From Pseudomonas sp. DY-1 (GTDB lineage: Bacteria > Pseudomonadota > Gammaproteobacteria > Pseudomonadales > Pseudomonadaceae), in NCBI RefSeq assembly GCF_003626975.1, contig NZ_CP032616.1, positions 310,001 through 374,000 of the forward strand: a stretch of 64,000 nt of DNA, written 5' to 3'. The position numbers were made by a program, and so were the translations under genes. Of this stretch, positions 47,794 to 56,578 are shown piece after piece (the stretch's first letter is position 1; each line of letters opens with the position of its first letter). A model generated the notes under the pieces. That model was not told where the DNA came from, did no database searches, and saw nothing but the letters and a program-made list of their open reading frames with translations.

Positions 47794-49524
47794 ATGAACG
47801 ACGAACAACAGAAGCTCGCCACGTCGCGACGCAACTTCATCAAGGCCGCTGGTGCCGGTACTGCCGCCATGGCACTGGGTGGCCTGGTGGCCGGCAAGGC
47901 CGGTGCCGCCGAACAGCCGTTCGACAGCGAACACGACATCGTGGTCTGTGGCGGGGGAGGCGGCGGCCTGCCCACCGCACTGTTCGCCCGCTGGCTGGGC
48001 AATGACGTGGTCATCCTGGAAAAGGCCGCGAGTCCGGGTGGAACCGCCGCCAAGGCCGCGTTCTGGTATTGGGTGCCGAACAACAAGGCCATGCGCGACG
48101 CCGGCATGAGCGATCCCAAGCCTGATTTCCTCCGTTACGTGGCGCGTCTGACCCGGCCGCAGTCCTACGACCCCGCGTTGCCCAAGCTGGGCTTGAGTGA
48201 CTGGGAATACGAAATGTGCGAGGCAATCTACGACAGCGCTTCGCCCGCTGCCGAATTGCTGGCAGAGAAGGATGCGTTGCCGTATCGCCACTGCGCCGAC
48301 GTGCCGGACTACTGGTGCGAAATTCCCGAGGACAAGGCGCCCAAGGGCCGCGTGCTGGTGCCGCGTGATGCGCGCCCGAGCATGTCCGACGGTGGTCGCG
48401 TGGCGATTCGCACGCTGACCGCCGCCGCCCGCCGCGATGGTGTGGCGATTCGCACCGGGCAGCGCGTGGTGAAGGTCATCACCAACGACCAGGGCGCCGC
48501 CATTGGCGTGGAAGTGGAGACCGAGGAAGGCACTCGACTGCGGGTGCGTGCCCGCAAGGCCGTGATCTTTGCCAGTGGCGGCTTCACCCACGATCCGGAA
48601 ATGCGCCGCAACTTCCTCTACGCCCCGGTATACGGCGGTTGCGCCACCCTGACCAACGAAGGTGACTTCATCCGTATCGCCAGTGATCTGGGTGTGCAGC
48701 TGCGCAACATGAATTACGCCTGGCACTGCCCGATTCTGCTGGAGAAGGCCGTGGCCAAGGATGGCTCCATGTCCGGCATCTTCACCATGACCGGTGATTC
48801 CATGCTGATGGTGAACAAGTACGGCAAGCGCGTGGTGAACGAGAAGACCGTTTACAACGAACTGGTGCCGAGCTTCTTCCAATGGGATGGGAACAAGGCC
48901 GAGTACCCCAACCTGGTCATGCTCTCCATCTGGGACCAACGCGCCCAGACCTACTGCGCCAGCGACGAATACGGCTCACCGATCGTGCCGGCAGGGGGCA
49001 ACGACCGCCACGTGATCAAGGGGGACACCCTGGAAGGGCTGGCTCGCGCCATCAGTGAACGCCTGGAGAAATACCACTCCGAAACCGGTGGGATGAAGCT
49101 CTCGGCAGACTTCCTCGACAACCTGAAGGCCAGCATTGCGCGCTTCAACGACCTGGCCAGCAGCGGCAAGGACACCGACTTCCAGCGTGGCGAGCTGGCG
49201 GTAGAGCAGCTCTTCAACGGCAGCGTGAAACCGGGCGAGACCCGCAGCAACCCCACGATGCACCCGCTGGCGGGGGAGGGCCCTTACTACGCAGCCCTCA
49301 TTACCGGCGGCAACCTGGATACCAAGGGCGGCCCCAAGACCAACTCCCACGGCCAGGTGCTGGACAGCGCCAACCAGCCCATCCCCGGGCTCTACGGCGT
49401 TGGTAACTGCGTGGCATCGGCATCCGGACGGGCCTACTGGGCAGGCGGCGCGACCCTCGGACCGATCCTGGCCTTCGCCTACCGGGCCGCGAACCAGGCT
49501 CACCTCGAACCCCGCAAGGCATGA
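47794..49524 (+). CDS. Tat-exported FAD-dependent oxidoreductase (FAD_binding_2)
   Basis: This 576-residue flavoprotein carries a twin-arginine signal (SRRNFIK at 11-17, hydrophobic region to about 38). The FAD motif is VVCGGGGGGLPTALFA (about 50-65), with a second FAD contact GLYGVGNCVAS. The end has YWAGGATLGPILAFAYRAA. Overall it resembles fumarate reductase flavoproteins and 3-ketosteroid dehydrogenases, but export is atypical for the latter. It probably oxidises a substrate in the periplasm and passes electrons to the adjacent cytochrome c. As I recall, P. aeruginosa SphC (PA5327) and SphB (PA5328 cytochrome) form such a pair for sphingosine. The true substrate here is unknown. Confidence 0.85.
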   Translation: MNDEQQKLATSRRNFIKAAGAGTAAMALGGLVAGKAGAAEQPFDSEHDIVVCGGGGGGLPTALFARWLGNDVVILEKAASPGGTAAKAAFWYWVPNNKAMRDAGMSDPKPDFLRYVARLTRPQSYDPALPKLGLSDWEYEMCEAIYDSASPAAELLAEKDALPYRHCADVPDYWCEIPEDKAPKGRVLVPRDARPSMSDGGRVAIRTLTAAARRDGVAIRTGQRVVKVITNDQGAAIGVEVETEEGTRLRVRARKAVIFASGGFTHDPEMRRNFLYAPVYGGCATLTNEGDFIRIASDLGVQLRNMNYAWHCPILLEKAVAKDGSMSGIFTMTGDSMLMVNKYGKRVVNEKTVYNELVPSFFQWDGNKAEYPNLVMLSIWDQRAQTYCASDEYGSPIVPAGGNDRHVIKGDTLEGLARAISERLEKYHSETGGMKLSADFLDNLKASIARFNDLASSGKDTDFQRGELAVEQLFNGSVKPGETRSNPTMHPLAGEGPYYAALITGGNLDTKGGPKTNSHGQVLDSANQPIPGLYGVGNCVASASGRAYWAGGATLGPILAFAYRAANQAHLEPRKA

Positions 49525-49557
49525 CCGGCCTGATCCATCACTCGCGAGGCAAAGACG

Positions 49558-49938
49558 ATGCGAAACCTTCTTGAAACCGGACTGACCTTGGCCCTTCTGC
49601 TCGCCGCAAGTGGTGCGGCGCAGGCCGACGACCAGGCGATCGCCGAAAAACTGGCCACCAATCATTGTGCGGTTTGCCACACCTTCAAGCAGGGTGAACC
49701 CCATGGGCAGGGACCGAACCTGTACGGCCTGCTCGGCCGCAAGGCCGCCAGCGCCCCCGGCTTCACCTATTCGGACGGCTTCCGCCAGGCCATGGCGGAC
49801 AAGACCTGGGACGACCAACTGCTCGACGCCTGGCTGACCGATACCCAGACGGTCGCGCCGGGCAACGCCATGACCTATTTCCAGGACGATCCTGCCAAGC
49901 GCGCCCGGATCATCCAGTACGTCCAGTCCCTGCACTGA
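49558..49938 (+). CDS. Class I mono-heme cytochrome c
   Basis: The 126-residue precursor has a signal peptide (about 1-23, ending AQA) and one heme site, C37-A-V-C40-H41. The distal ligand is probably M105 in APGNAMTYF. GPNLYGLLGRKA after the heme site is typical of mitochondrial-type cytochrome c. It is a periplasmic electron carrier, 33 bp after the Tat flavoprotein gene, so it is the likely electron acceptor that hands electrons on to a terminal oxidase. Confidence 0.93.
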   Translation: MRNLLETGLTLALLLAASGAAQADDQAIAEKLATNHCAVCHTFKQGEPHGQGPNLYGLLGRKAASAPGFTYSDGFRQAMADKTWDDQLLDAWLTDTQTVAPGNAMTYFQDDPAKRARIIQYVQSLH

Positions 49939-49964
49939 TCCCATTACCCAACCGGAAGAGATTC

Positions 49965-50423
49965 ATGCTCAGCACACAGACCATGACTGACGAGCAGCGC
50001 AAATCGGTTGCGCTGGAATACCTGAAGGCTTTCGACAACGGCGGCATCACGTCCACTGGCGGCAGCATCCTCGACCTGTTCGCCGAGGATGCCCAGGTGC
50101 TGTTCCCCAAGTGGGGGCTGGCCACCGGCCGCGACCAGATCGGCAAGATGTTCGGTGACCTCGGTAGCCGTCTGAAGTCCATTACCCATGACTACTCGCA
50201 CTTCAACTGGATCTTCTCCGGCAGCGACCTGGTGGTCTGCGAAGGCACCAGCTACGGCGAGCACGTCGATGGCCCCTGGAGAGCCGGCGTGCCCAGCTGG
50301 GGTGCCGGGTACTGGTGCGACGTGTTCGAGATCCGCGACTGGAAGATCCAGCGCTGCTTCATCTATCTCGACCCGGACTACGGCGGCCGCGATGCCGCGC
50401 GTTATCCCTGGCTGAACCAGTGA
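49965..50423 (+). CDS. NTF2/SnoaL-like protein
   Basis: The 152-residue protein has the NTF2-like cone fold expected of SnoaL/ketosteroid isomerase relatives. An N-terminal helix (EQRKSVALEYLKAFDNGG), the DLFAEDAQVLFPKWG segment (about 37-51) and a C-terminal sheet with DVFEIRDWKIQRCFIYLDPD (about 118-137) fit the family. There is no signal peptide, so it is cytosolic. It could bind or isomerise the oxidised product of the periplasmic flavoprotein. It is 26 bp after the cytochrome gene with a GGAAGAG site. The specific function is unknown. Confidence 0.78.
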   Translation: MLSTQTMTDEQRKSVALEYLKAFDNGGITSTGGSILDLFAEDAQVLFPKWGLATGRDQIGKMFGDLGSRLKSITHDYSHFNWIFSGSDLVVCEGTSYGEHVDGPWRAGVPSWGAGYWCDVFEIRDWKIQRCFIYLDPDYGGRDAARYPWLNQ

Positions 50424-50429
50424 CGAAAA

Positions 50430-50457
50430 GGGTGGGCTTCTTCCTTGAAGCCCGCCC
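50430..50457 (+). other. Stem-loop between the SnoaL-like gene and tatA
   Basis: An 11-bp stem (GGGTGGGCTTC with GAAGCCCGCCC, one G-T pair) and a 6-nt loop, with no T run. It may act as a partial terminator or RNA-processing site that adjusts tatA level relative to the genes upstream. Confidence 0.5.
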
Positions 50458-50493
50458 CCTGGAACCACTGACCCCCTTTTGAGGAGCCACCCC

Positions 50494-50730
50494 ATGGGCA
50501 TCACCGACTGGAAGCATTGGCTGGTCATCATCATCGTCGCCGTACTGCTGTTCGGCACCAAACGCCTCAAGACCCTCGGCCCGGACCTGGGAGAGACCAT
50601 CAAGGGCTTTCGCCGCGCCATGGCGCCCACAGAAAGGGATGCTTCGTCCATCGACCAGGAATCGGCACAGCCATCAGCGCCAGTGGTTGCAAGTGCTCCA
50701 GAGGTTTCAGCGACTACACGAAACCTTTGA
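50494..50730 (+). CDS. tatA: TatA-family translocase subunit
   Basis: This is a 78-residue TatA/E protein with a single membrane helix (about 9-22, [12 protein letters not shown]) and the hinge [14 protein letters not shown]. An amphipathic helix ([10 protein letters not shown]) and a polar tail follow. No tatB or tatC is nearby, so this is an accessory copy. Its position at the end of an operon that encodes a Tat-signal flavoprotein suggests a dedicated role. The GAGGAG site supports the ATG at 50494 over an upstream in-frame ATG. Confidence 0.92.
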   Translation: MGITDWKHWLVIIIVAVLLFGTKRLKTLGPDLGETIKGFRRAMAPTERDASSIDQESAQPSAPVVASAPEVSATTRNL

Positions 50731-50774
50731 AACCTCCCGGAAGGACCGGGTGACGAACGGTGGGAAAGCTCATA

Positions 50775-50803
50775 TTGCGCATGTAATATTATGAGTGTAA
50801 TTT
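50775..50803 (+). promoter_or_regulatory. Sigma-70-like promoter of the SDR gene
   Basis: TTGCGC (50775-50780) and TAATTT (50798-50803) have a 17-bp AT-rich spacer containing ATGTAATATTATG. It lies 45 bp before the start codon. The AT-rich spacer stands out in this GC-rich DNA. Confidence 0.5.
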
Positions 50804-50847
50804 AAGTTCACCGCTCGATCACGAGCACCTTTCCCGGAGACAGAACC

Positions 50848-51645
50848 ATGAGCGAACAGAAGCACCAAGGCGTTGCCCTGATCACAGGCGCGTCCACTGG
50901 CATCGGCGCCACCTATGCCAAGCGCCTGGCCGAACGGGGCCATGACCTGCTGCTGGTCGCCCGTGACCAGGGTCGCCTGGAAGAGCTGGCCGCCAAGCTG
51001 CGCGAAACCGCTGGAGTGAAGGTGGAAGTGCTGAAGGCCGACCTGACCGACAGGTCCGACCTGACCCGCGTAGCGCATCGCCTTCGCAGCGATGTCGCCA
51101 TCAGCGTGCTGGTGAACAACGCCGGCGTGGCCGTCAGTGGCAGCCTGCTGGACACCGACCTCGACCGCTTCGACGCCATGATCCAGCTCAACGTGGTAGC
51201 CGTGACCCACCTGGCCGCCGCCGCTGCCGCCAACTTCGTCGCCCAGGGGCGCGGCACCATCATCAACATCGCCTCGGTACTGGCGCTGGCACCGGAAATG
51301 TTCAATGGCACCTACAGCGGCACCAAGGCATTCGTGCTCAACCTCAGCCAGTCTCTGAATACGGAAGTCAAAGACAAGGGCGTTCGCGTGCAGGTGGTGC
51401 TGCCGGGTGCGACTCGTACCGAGATATGGGAGCGTTCGGGCACCGGTATCGAGAACATCCCGCAGGAAATCCTCATGGACGTGGGCGAAATGGTCGACGC
51501 CGCGCTGGCAGGCCTGGAACAGGGCGAGCTGGTAACCATTCCCTCGCTGCCGGACAAGGAGGACTGGGACCGCTTCACTGCAGCCCGCTTCCACATGGCA
51601 CCGAATCTGTCGCGGTCGAAGGCAGCTGATCGCTACAAGGCCTGA
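50848..51645 (+). CDS. Short-chain dehydrogenase/reductase
   Basis: This 265-residue SDR has TGASTGIGATYAKRLAERG (about 12-30), NNAG (about 91-94), the catalytic Ser near NIASVLAL and YSGTK (Y about 153, K about 157). The late PGATRTEIWERSG segment fits the DltE/YqjQ-like group. The substrate is unknown. It has its own promoter after tatA and a strong terminator, so it is probably expressed apart from the SphA-like operon, although a shared function cannot be excluded. Confidence 0.88.
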   Translation: MSEQKHQGVALITGASTGIGATYAKRLAERGHDLLLVARDQGRLEELAAKLRETAGVKVEVLKADLTDRSDLTRVAHRLRSDVAISVLVNNAGVAVSGSLLDTDLDRFDAMIQLNVVAVTHLAAAAAANFVAQGRGTIINIASVLALAPEMFNGTYSGTKAFVLNLSQSLNTEVKDKGVRVQVVLPGATRTEIWERSGTGIENIPQEILMDVGEMVDAALAGLEQGELVTIPSLPDKEDWDRFTAARFHMAPNLSRSKAADRYKA

Positions 51646-51660
51646 TCGGCTCAAGACGGC

Positions 51661-51688
51661 AAAAGGCCGGGCACATGCCCGGCCTTTT
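51661..51688. terminator. Bidirectional terminator between the SDR and cupin genes
   Basis: Perfect 12-bp stem AAAAGGCCGGGC with its complement, ACAT loop, T tract on the right and A tract on the left. It lies between convergent genes and is followed by part of a REP element (TTCGCGAATGAATTCGCTCC at about 51691-51710). Confidence 0.88.
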
Positions 51689-51716
51689 GTTTCGCGAATG
51701 AATTCGCTCCTGCATA

Positions 51717-52061
51717 TCAGGCAAATACGAAGTACTTGCGCACCGTTTCCACCACTTCCCAGGTGCCCTTCATGCCCGGCTCGATCACGAATACGTCGCC
51801 GGCTTTCAGGTGCTTTGGTTCCTCGCCTTCGGGGGTGATGATGCAGTAGCCGTCCAGGAAGTGGCAGTACTCCCATTTCTCGTAGTTCACCTCGAACTTG
51901 CCGGGGGTGCAGATCCAGGTGCCCATGATCTTGCTGCCGTCCTGGGAGAGGTAGGCGTTGAGGTTCACGGTGTGCGGGTCGCCGCCGATACGCTTCCATT
52001 TGGTCGCGTCGAGGACGGGGGTAGGGCAGGTTTCGCGCAGAACGGTGATGAAGTCGGACAT
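51717..52061 (-). CDS. Cupin-domain protein (DUF861-like)
   Basis: This 114-residue single-domain cupin resembles the EutQ/DUF861 type. It has GTWICTPGKFEVNYEKWEYCHFLDGYCIITPEGEE (in parts, about 47-81), and GDVFVIEPGMKGTWEV (about 87-102) is the second cupin box. The metal-binding His pattern of classical cupins is partly replaced by E and Y, as in this subgroup. The function is unknown. It is convergent with the SDR gene; the upstream 225 bp before the InaA gene must hold its promoter. Confidence 0.87.
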   Translation of the reverse strand: MSDFITVLRETCPTPVLDATKWKRIGGDPHTVNLNAYLSQDGSKIMGTWICTPGKFEVNYEKWEYCHFLDGYCIITPEGEEPKHLKAGDVFVIEPGMKGTWEVVETVRKYFVFA

Positions 52062-52286
52062 TTCAGTTCCAAACGATCTGATGAAAGGCCCGTCACCATA
52101 GGTCTAACGCCTTATCGGGAGTTGTCTGGATTCGACCTCGAAGTGCCTGTGAACGCGCCGGCAGAACACGCAAAAGGACGCTAACTTGAATCCAGGGGTC
52201 GATGTTCCGGCCTCAGGCGGCGGCCCGTGTCGGGTTGCCTTGGCAGTAGCCCGTGGGGCCAGTGCGCTCCATGAGGAGGTGCTCTC

Positions 52287-52982
52287 ATGAACACCCAGTG
52301 GTTCAGGCATGACAACGGCGACGCGGAAGGCAGTTTCGACAAGTGGTGGGATACCTACGGCGAGTGGTTCGATTCCCAGGATCAGTTGCTCAGTGGCGAA
52401 AGCGGTATCCAACGGCTGCACGCACCGGACGGCCAGGTGCTTTACAGCAAACGCCAGATCAATCACTTCCACCGCGATCTGACCCATCCCTTCGGTGAAC
52501 CCACCATCCTGCACGAGGCGAAGGCCCTGCAGGCACTGAATCAACTCGGTATCCGCGTACCCCGGGTGGTGTTCAGCGGTGCACGCAAGACGGAAACCGA
52601 GTCCCAGGCGCTGCTGGTCACTGAGAGCCTGAACGATTTCATCGGCCTGGATGAGTGGTATGCCCAGCCGGTTTCCACCGGGCTTCGCCAGCAGATGATC
52701 CAGCAACTGGCCAATACCGTCGCGCGCATGCACCGAGCTGGCTGGGAGCATGGCCGCCTGTACCCGAAGAACATCTTCGTGAAGGTCACCGGCGAGCAGG
52801 AGAAGAAGGTGGAAGTGGCCTTGCTCGGACTGGCCCGAAGCAACCATCGCCTGACTGCCTACAGTGCCGCGAAGCACGACTACGAACTGTTCAAGGAACA
52901 CCACAAGCCGATGCCGGACGAAGACTGGAAAGCCTTCGCTACGGCTTATCGGGATGTGATGGAAAGCGACTACGTGCCCTAG
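52287..52982 (+). CDS. inaA: InaA / LPS-kinase-like protein, probable pseudokinase
   Basis: This 231-residue protein is of the Kdo/WaaP-like kinase family, InaA branch, named for induction by weak acids. The ATP-lysine equivalent is K55 (LYSKRQ) and the helix-C Glu is E77 (LHEAKAL). The catalytic-loop segment reads MHRAGWEHGRLYPKNIFVK (about 149-167), with HGR where active kinases have HRD. The metal-binding Asp is replaced by G181 in ALLGLARS. Both catalytic aspartates thus appear missing. A very strong GAGGAGGTG ribosome site precedes the ATG. It converges with the LysR gene, with 10 bp between stops. Confidence 0.82.
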   Translation: MNTQWFRHDNGDAEGSFDKWWDTYGEWFDSQDQLLSGESGIQRLHAPDGQVLYSKRQINHFHRDLTHPFGEPTILHEAKALQALNQLGIRVPRVVFSGARKTETESQALLVTESLNDFIGLDEWYAQPVSTGLRQQMIQQLANTVARMHRAGWEHGRLYPKNIFVKVTGEQEKKVEVALLGLARSNHRLTAYSAAKHDYELFKEHHKPMPDEDWKAFATAYRDVMESDYVP

Positions 52983-52992
52983 CGGGCGTGGT

Positions 52993-53937
52993 TCAGAGGC
53001 GGATATCCAGGGCGTGGGGCCCGTGGGCGAGTTGTTCCTGGAGGAAGTCGATGCACAGTTTCACCTTTGCCGAGCCCGAGGCCCGGGCTGCGGTCACCGC
53101 CCAGACATCCGCTTTCTGCCAATAGGTCGGTAGCACCTGTACCAGCTTGCCTGCACGTATGCTCGGTGCGGCATCCCATACCGAGGCCATGATCACTCCA
53201 TGCCCCTCGTGGGCCCATTGGCGCACCACATCGCTGTGGTTGGAGGCCATGGGGCCGGTGACCTTCACGGTTTCCTCTCCATTGGGGCCGGACAGGCGCC
53301 ACACGCCAAAGCCCAATTCGCGTTCGCGGAACAGCAGGCACTCATGCTGCGCGAGGTCCGCCAGGGTGCGCGGCTGGCCACGTCGCGCCAGGTAGGTGGG
53401 GGCGGCGCAGAGCATGCGGTAGCTATCGGCGATCTTGTGGGCGATCAGGTGTGGCTCATGCACCTCGCCCACGCGCAGGTCGATGTCGAAGTTCTCGCCG
53501 ATCAGGTCAACCCGCCTGTCCAGCAACTCCAGCCAGACTTCCAGGCCTGGATGGCGCTGGCGCAGCAAGGACAGCACCGGCGATACATAGTCCCGCCCCA
53601 GACGCAGGCTGGTGGCGATGCGCAACACCCCACGGGGTTCGCCCTTCAGGCCGGACAAGGCCTCCACCATGCCTTCCACGTCCTCGAGGATTTTCTGCGC
53701 CCAGGCGAATGCGGCCTCACCGTCAGCGGTGATGTTCACCCGCCGTGTGGTGCGGTTGAACAGCTTGACTCCTAGGGACTCTTCCAGCATCGCGATGCGT
53801 TTGCTGACATGGGCAGGAGAGATGCCCAGCTCAGTTGCGCCAGCCACGAAACTGGAGCGCCGTGCCACGGTGCAGAACAGCAACAGGTCGCGGAGGAAGG
53901 GATCATTATTCGCTAAAAGCGCATTCTGATTTTTCAT
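52993..53937 (-). CDS. LysR-family transcriptional regulator
   Basis: A 314-residue LTTR of the CrgA/DsdC-like group. The helix-turn-helix (RDLLLFCTVARRSSFVAGATELGISPAHVS, in order, about 15-45) is followed by FNRTTRRVNITADGEAAFAWA and the effector domain. It diverges from the Gfo/Idh/MocA dehydrogenase gene with 75 bp between starts, the standard layout for a LysR regulator and its target. The intergenic run TTCGAATCGTGAATATT could hold the operator, but no perfect dyad was found. Confidence 0.9.
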   Translation of the reverse strand: MKNQNALLANNDPFLRDLLLFCTVARRSSFVAGATELGISPAHVSKRIAMLEESLGVKLFNRTTRRVNITADGEAAFAWAQKILEDVEGMVEALSGLKGEPRGVLRIATSLRLGRDYVSPVLSLLRQRHPGLEVWLELLDRRVDLIGENFDIDLRVGEVHEPHLIAHKIADSYRMLCAAPTYLARRGQPRTLADLAQHECLLFRERELGFGVWRLSGPNGEETVKVTGPMASNHSDVVRQWAHEGHGVIMASVWDAAPSIRAGKLVQVLPTYWQKADVWAVTAARASGSAKVKLCIDFLQEQLAHGPHALDIRL

Positions 53938-54012
53938 GGCGGCTGATTATAGTTCGAATCGTGAATATTAGTCTTTCGATCGACCCTTCCCCACCGGAAC
54001 AGATCGAACGAC

Positions 54013-55062
54013 ATGAACACCTTGCGTATCGCCATTGCCGGCGCCGGCCTGATCGGCCAGCGCCACCTCGAACTCATCCTGGCCAGCCCCACATGCGAAC
54101 TGGTCGCGCTCGTCGACCCGGCGCCCGCTGCCAGGGATGTCGCCCAGCGTGCCGGCGTGCCGCTGTACCCCTCGCTGGAGGCTTTGTTCGAAACGGAGCG
54201 TCCTGACGGCATCATCCTCGCGACCCCCAATCAGTTGCATGTCGAGCAAGCGCTGGTCTGTCTGCAGGCGGGCGTGCCCGCGCTGATCGAGAAGCCCGTG
54301 GCCCATACGCTGGAGGAGGGCGAGCGACTACTGGCCGCTTCTGCTGATTCGAAGGTGCCGCTGCTGGTCGGTCATCACCGAGCCCACAGTCCGATCCTCG
54401 ACCAGGCGCGCGAACTCATCCGCCAGGGCCGCCTTGGCCAACTGGTGGCGGTGATGGGTAGCGCGCTCTTCTACAAGCCGGACGATTACTTCGATGCCGC
54501 ACCCTGGCGACGCAAGGCCGGCGGCGGACCGGTGCTGATCAACCTGATCCATGAGATCGGCAACCTGCGCTCGTTGTGTGGCGAGATCGTCGCCGTGCAG
54601 GCCCTGGCCTCCAGCGCCATCCGTGGTTTTCCGGTGGAAGACACAGTGGCCATCAACCTGCGCTTCGCCAGCGGTGCCCTGGGCAGCTTCCTGCTTTCCG
54701 ACACCGCGGCGTCGGCGCGTAGCTGGGAGCAGACGTCTCGGGAAAACCGCGACTATCCCAGCTACGATGACGAAGACTGCTACTTGATCGCCGGCACCGT
54801 CGGCTCACTGGCGGTGCCTACCATGCGTCTGAAGTGCTATGCGCAGCCGGAAGACCGGTCCTGGTTGAAGCCCTTTACCTGCGAGGTGGCCGAATTGCAC
54901 CGCGAAGATCCGCTGGCACGGCAACTGGAGCATTTCTGCCAGGTTATTCGCGGCGAGGCGGAGCCCCTGGTGAGTGTGCGTGACGGTTTGCAGAACCTGC
55001 GGGTGGTCGAGGCCATCGCCCAGGCGGCGCGAGAGGGCGGGACGGTGATGGTAGCGCCCTAG
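54013..55062 (+). CDS. Gfo/Idh/MocA-family oxidoreductase
   Basis: This 349-residue NAD(P)-dependent dehydrogenase has the Rossmann motif IAGAGLIGQRHLE (about 8-20), the EKPVAHT motif (about 95-101) with the conserved Lys, and the family's HHRAHSP segment (about 118-124). LINLIHEIGNLRSLCG (about 176-191) includes the His-Glu pair of the active site. Relatives oxidise sugars, inositols or related polyols. The substrate is unknown. It is probably controlled by the divergent LysR protein. Confidence 0.9.
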   Translation: MNTLRIAIAGAGLIGQRHLELILASPTCELVALVDPAPAARDVAQRAGVPLYPSLEALFETERPDGIILATPNQLHVEQALVCLQAGVPALIEKPVAHTLEEGERLLAASADSKVPLLVGHHRAHSPILDQARELIRQGRLGQLVAVMGSALFYKPDDYFDAAPWRRKAGGGPVLINLIHEIGNLRSLCGEIVAVQALASSAIRGFPVEDTVAINLRFASGALGSFLLSDTAASARSWEQTSRENRDYPSYDDEDCYLIAGTVGSLAVPTMRLKCYAQPEDRSWLKPFTCEVAELHREDPLARQLEHFCQVIRGEAEPLVSVRDGLQNLRVVEAIAQAAREGGTVMVAP

Positions 55063-55072
55063 GGGACCGCTT

Positions 55073-55177
55073 GCTTGTGGGGGCGATTTCAATCACCAAG
55101 GGCGGCGCAGTTGCCCCTTTGGGGGGGGCCGGGTTATCCCTTCGGGCTGCTTGGTGAATGAATTCGCCCCCGACAAG
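55073..55177. repeat. Inverted REP pair
   Basis: CTTGTGGGGGCGA (55073-55086 region) and TTCGCCCCCGACAAG (55163-55177) form outer arms about 75 bp apart, with GGTGAATGAATTCG as the REP core. It lies between convergent genes and is partly translated as the tail of the Ada zinc-domain protein. Confidence 0.7.
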
Positions 55178-55418
55178 CTCTTCCACTCCCGGTAGGCCTC
55201 CTTCATGCACCGGGCACAAGGCCGATACCCCGCCGCCTGCGCCGTCGCTTCATCAAGAAAGAACACCCGCTCCTTCACGTAGCCGCCGCGCGCGATGGTG
55301 CGCAGTGCGGTGGGGCAGTCAAGGCGACCGTAGATGCGCGTCCTGCGGTGCCCTCCCAGCGCGCCAGGGGCAGGGCTGGCGTATGGTCGGCCGTCCGCAT
55401 CCAGCAGGGTCCAGCCGT

Positions 55419-55422
<4 letters not shown>
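55093..55422 (-). CDS. Stand-alone Ada-type zinc-binding protein
   Basis: The 109-residue protein matches the Ada metal-binding domain only. Likely zinc ligands are C36 (RLDCPTAL), C69 and C72 (YRPCARC), with H25 (GGHRR) as a possible fourth. After about residue 81 the tail (SGANSFTKQPEGITRPPP) is encoded by REP sequence, so the natural end is uncertain. The GTG start overlaps the ada stop by 4 bp (GTGA), implying coupled translation. Stand-alone members of this family occur in several bacteria with no proven role. Confidence 0.78.
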
Positions 55423-56510
<1,088 letters not shown>

Positions 56511-56578
56511 GGCAGAGAGTATGCGGGCTGCGTGCCGCCCGCATCCCGGCTCTTGCTATCGAATTCGAGAGCCAGCTC

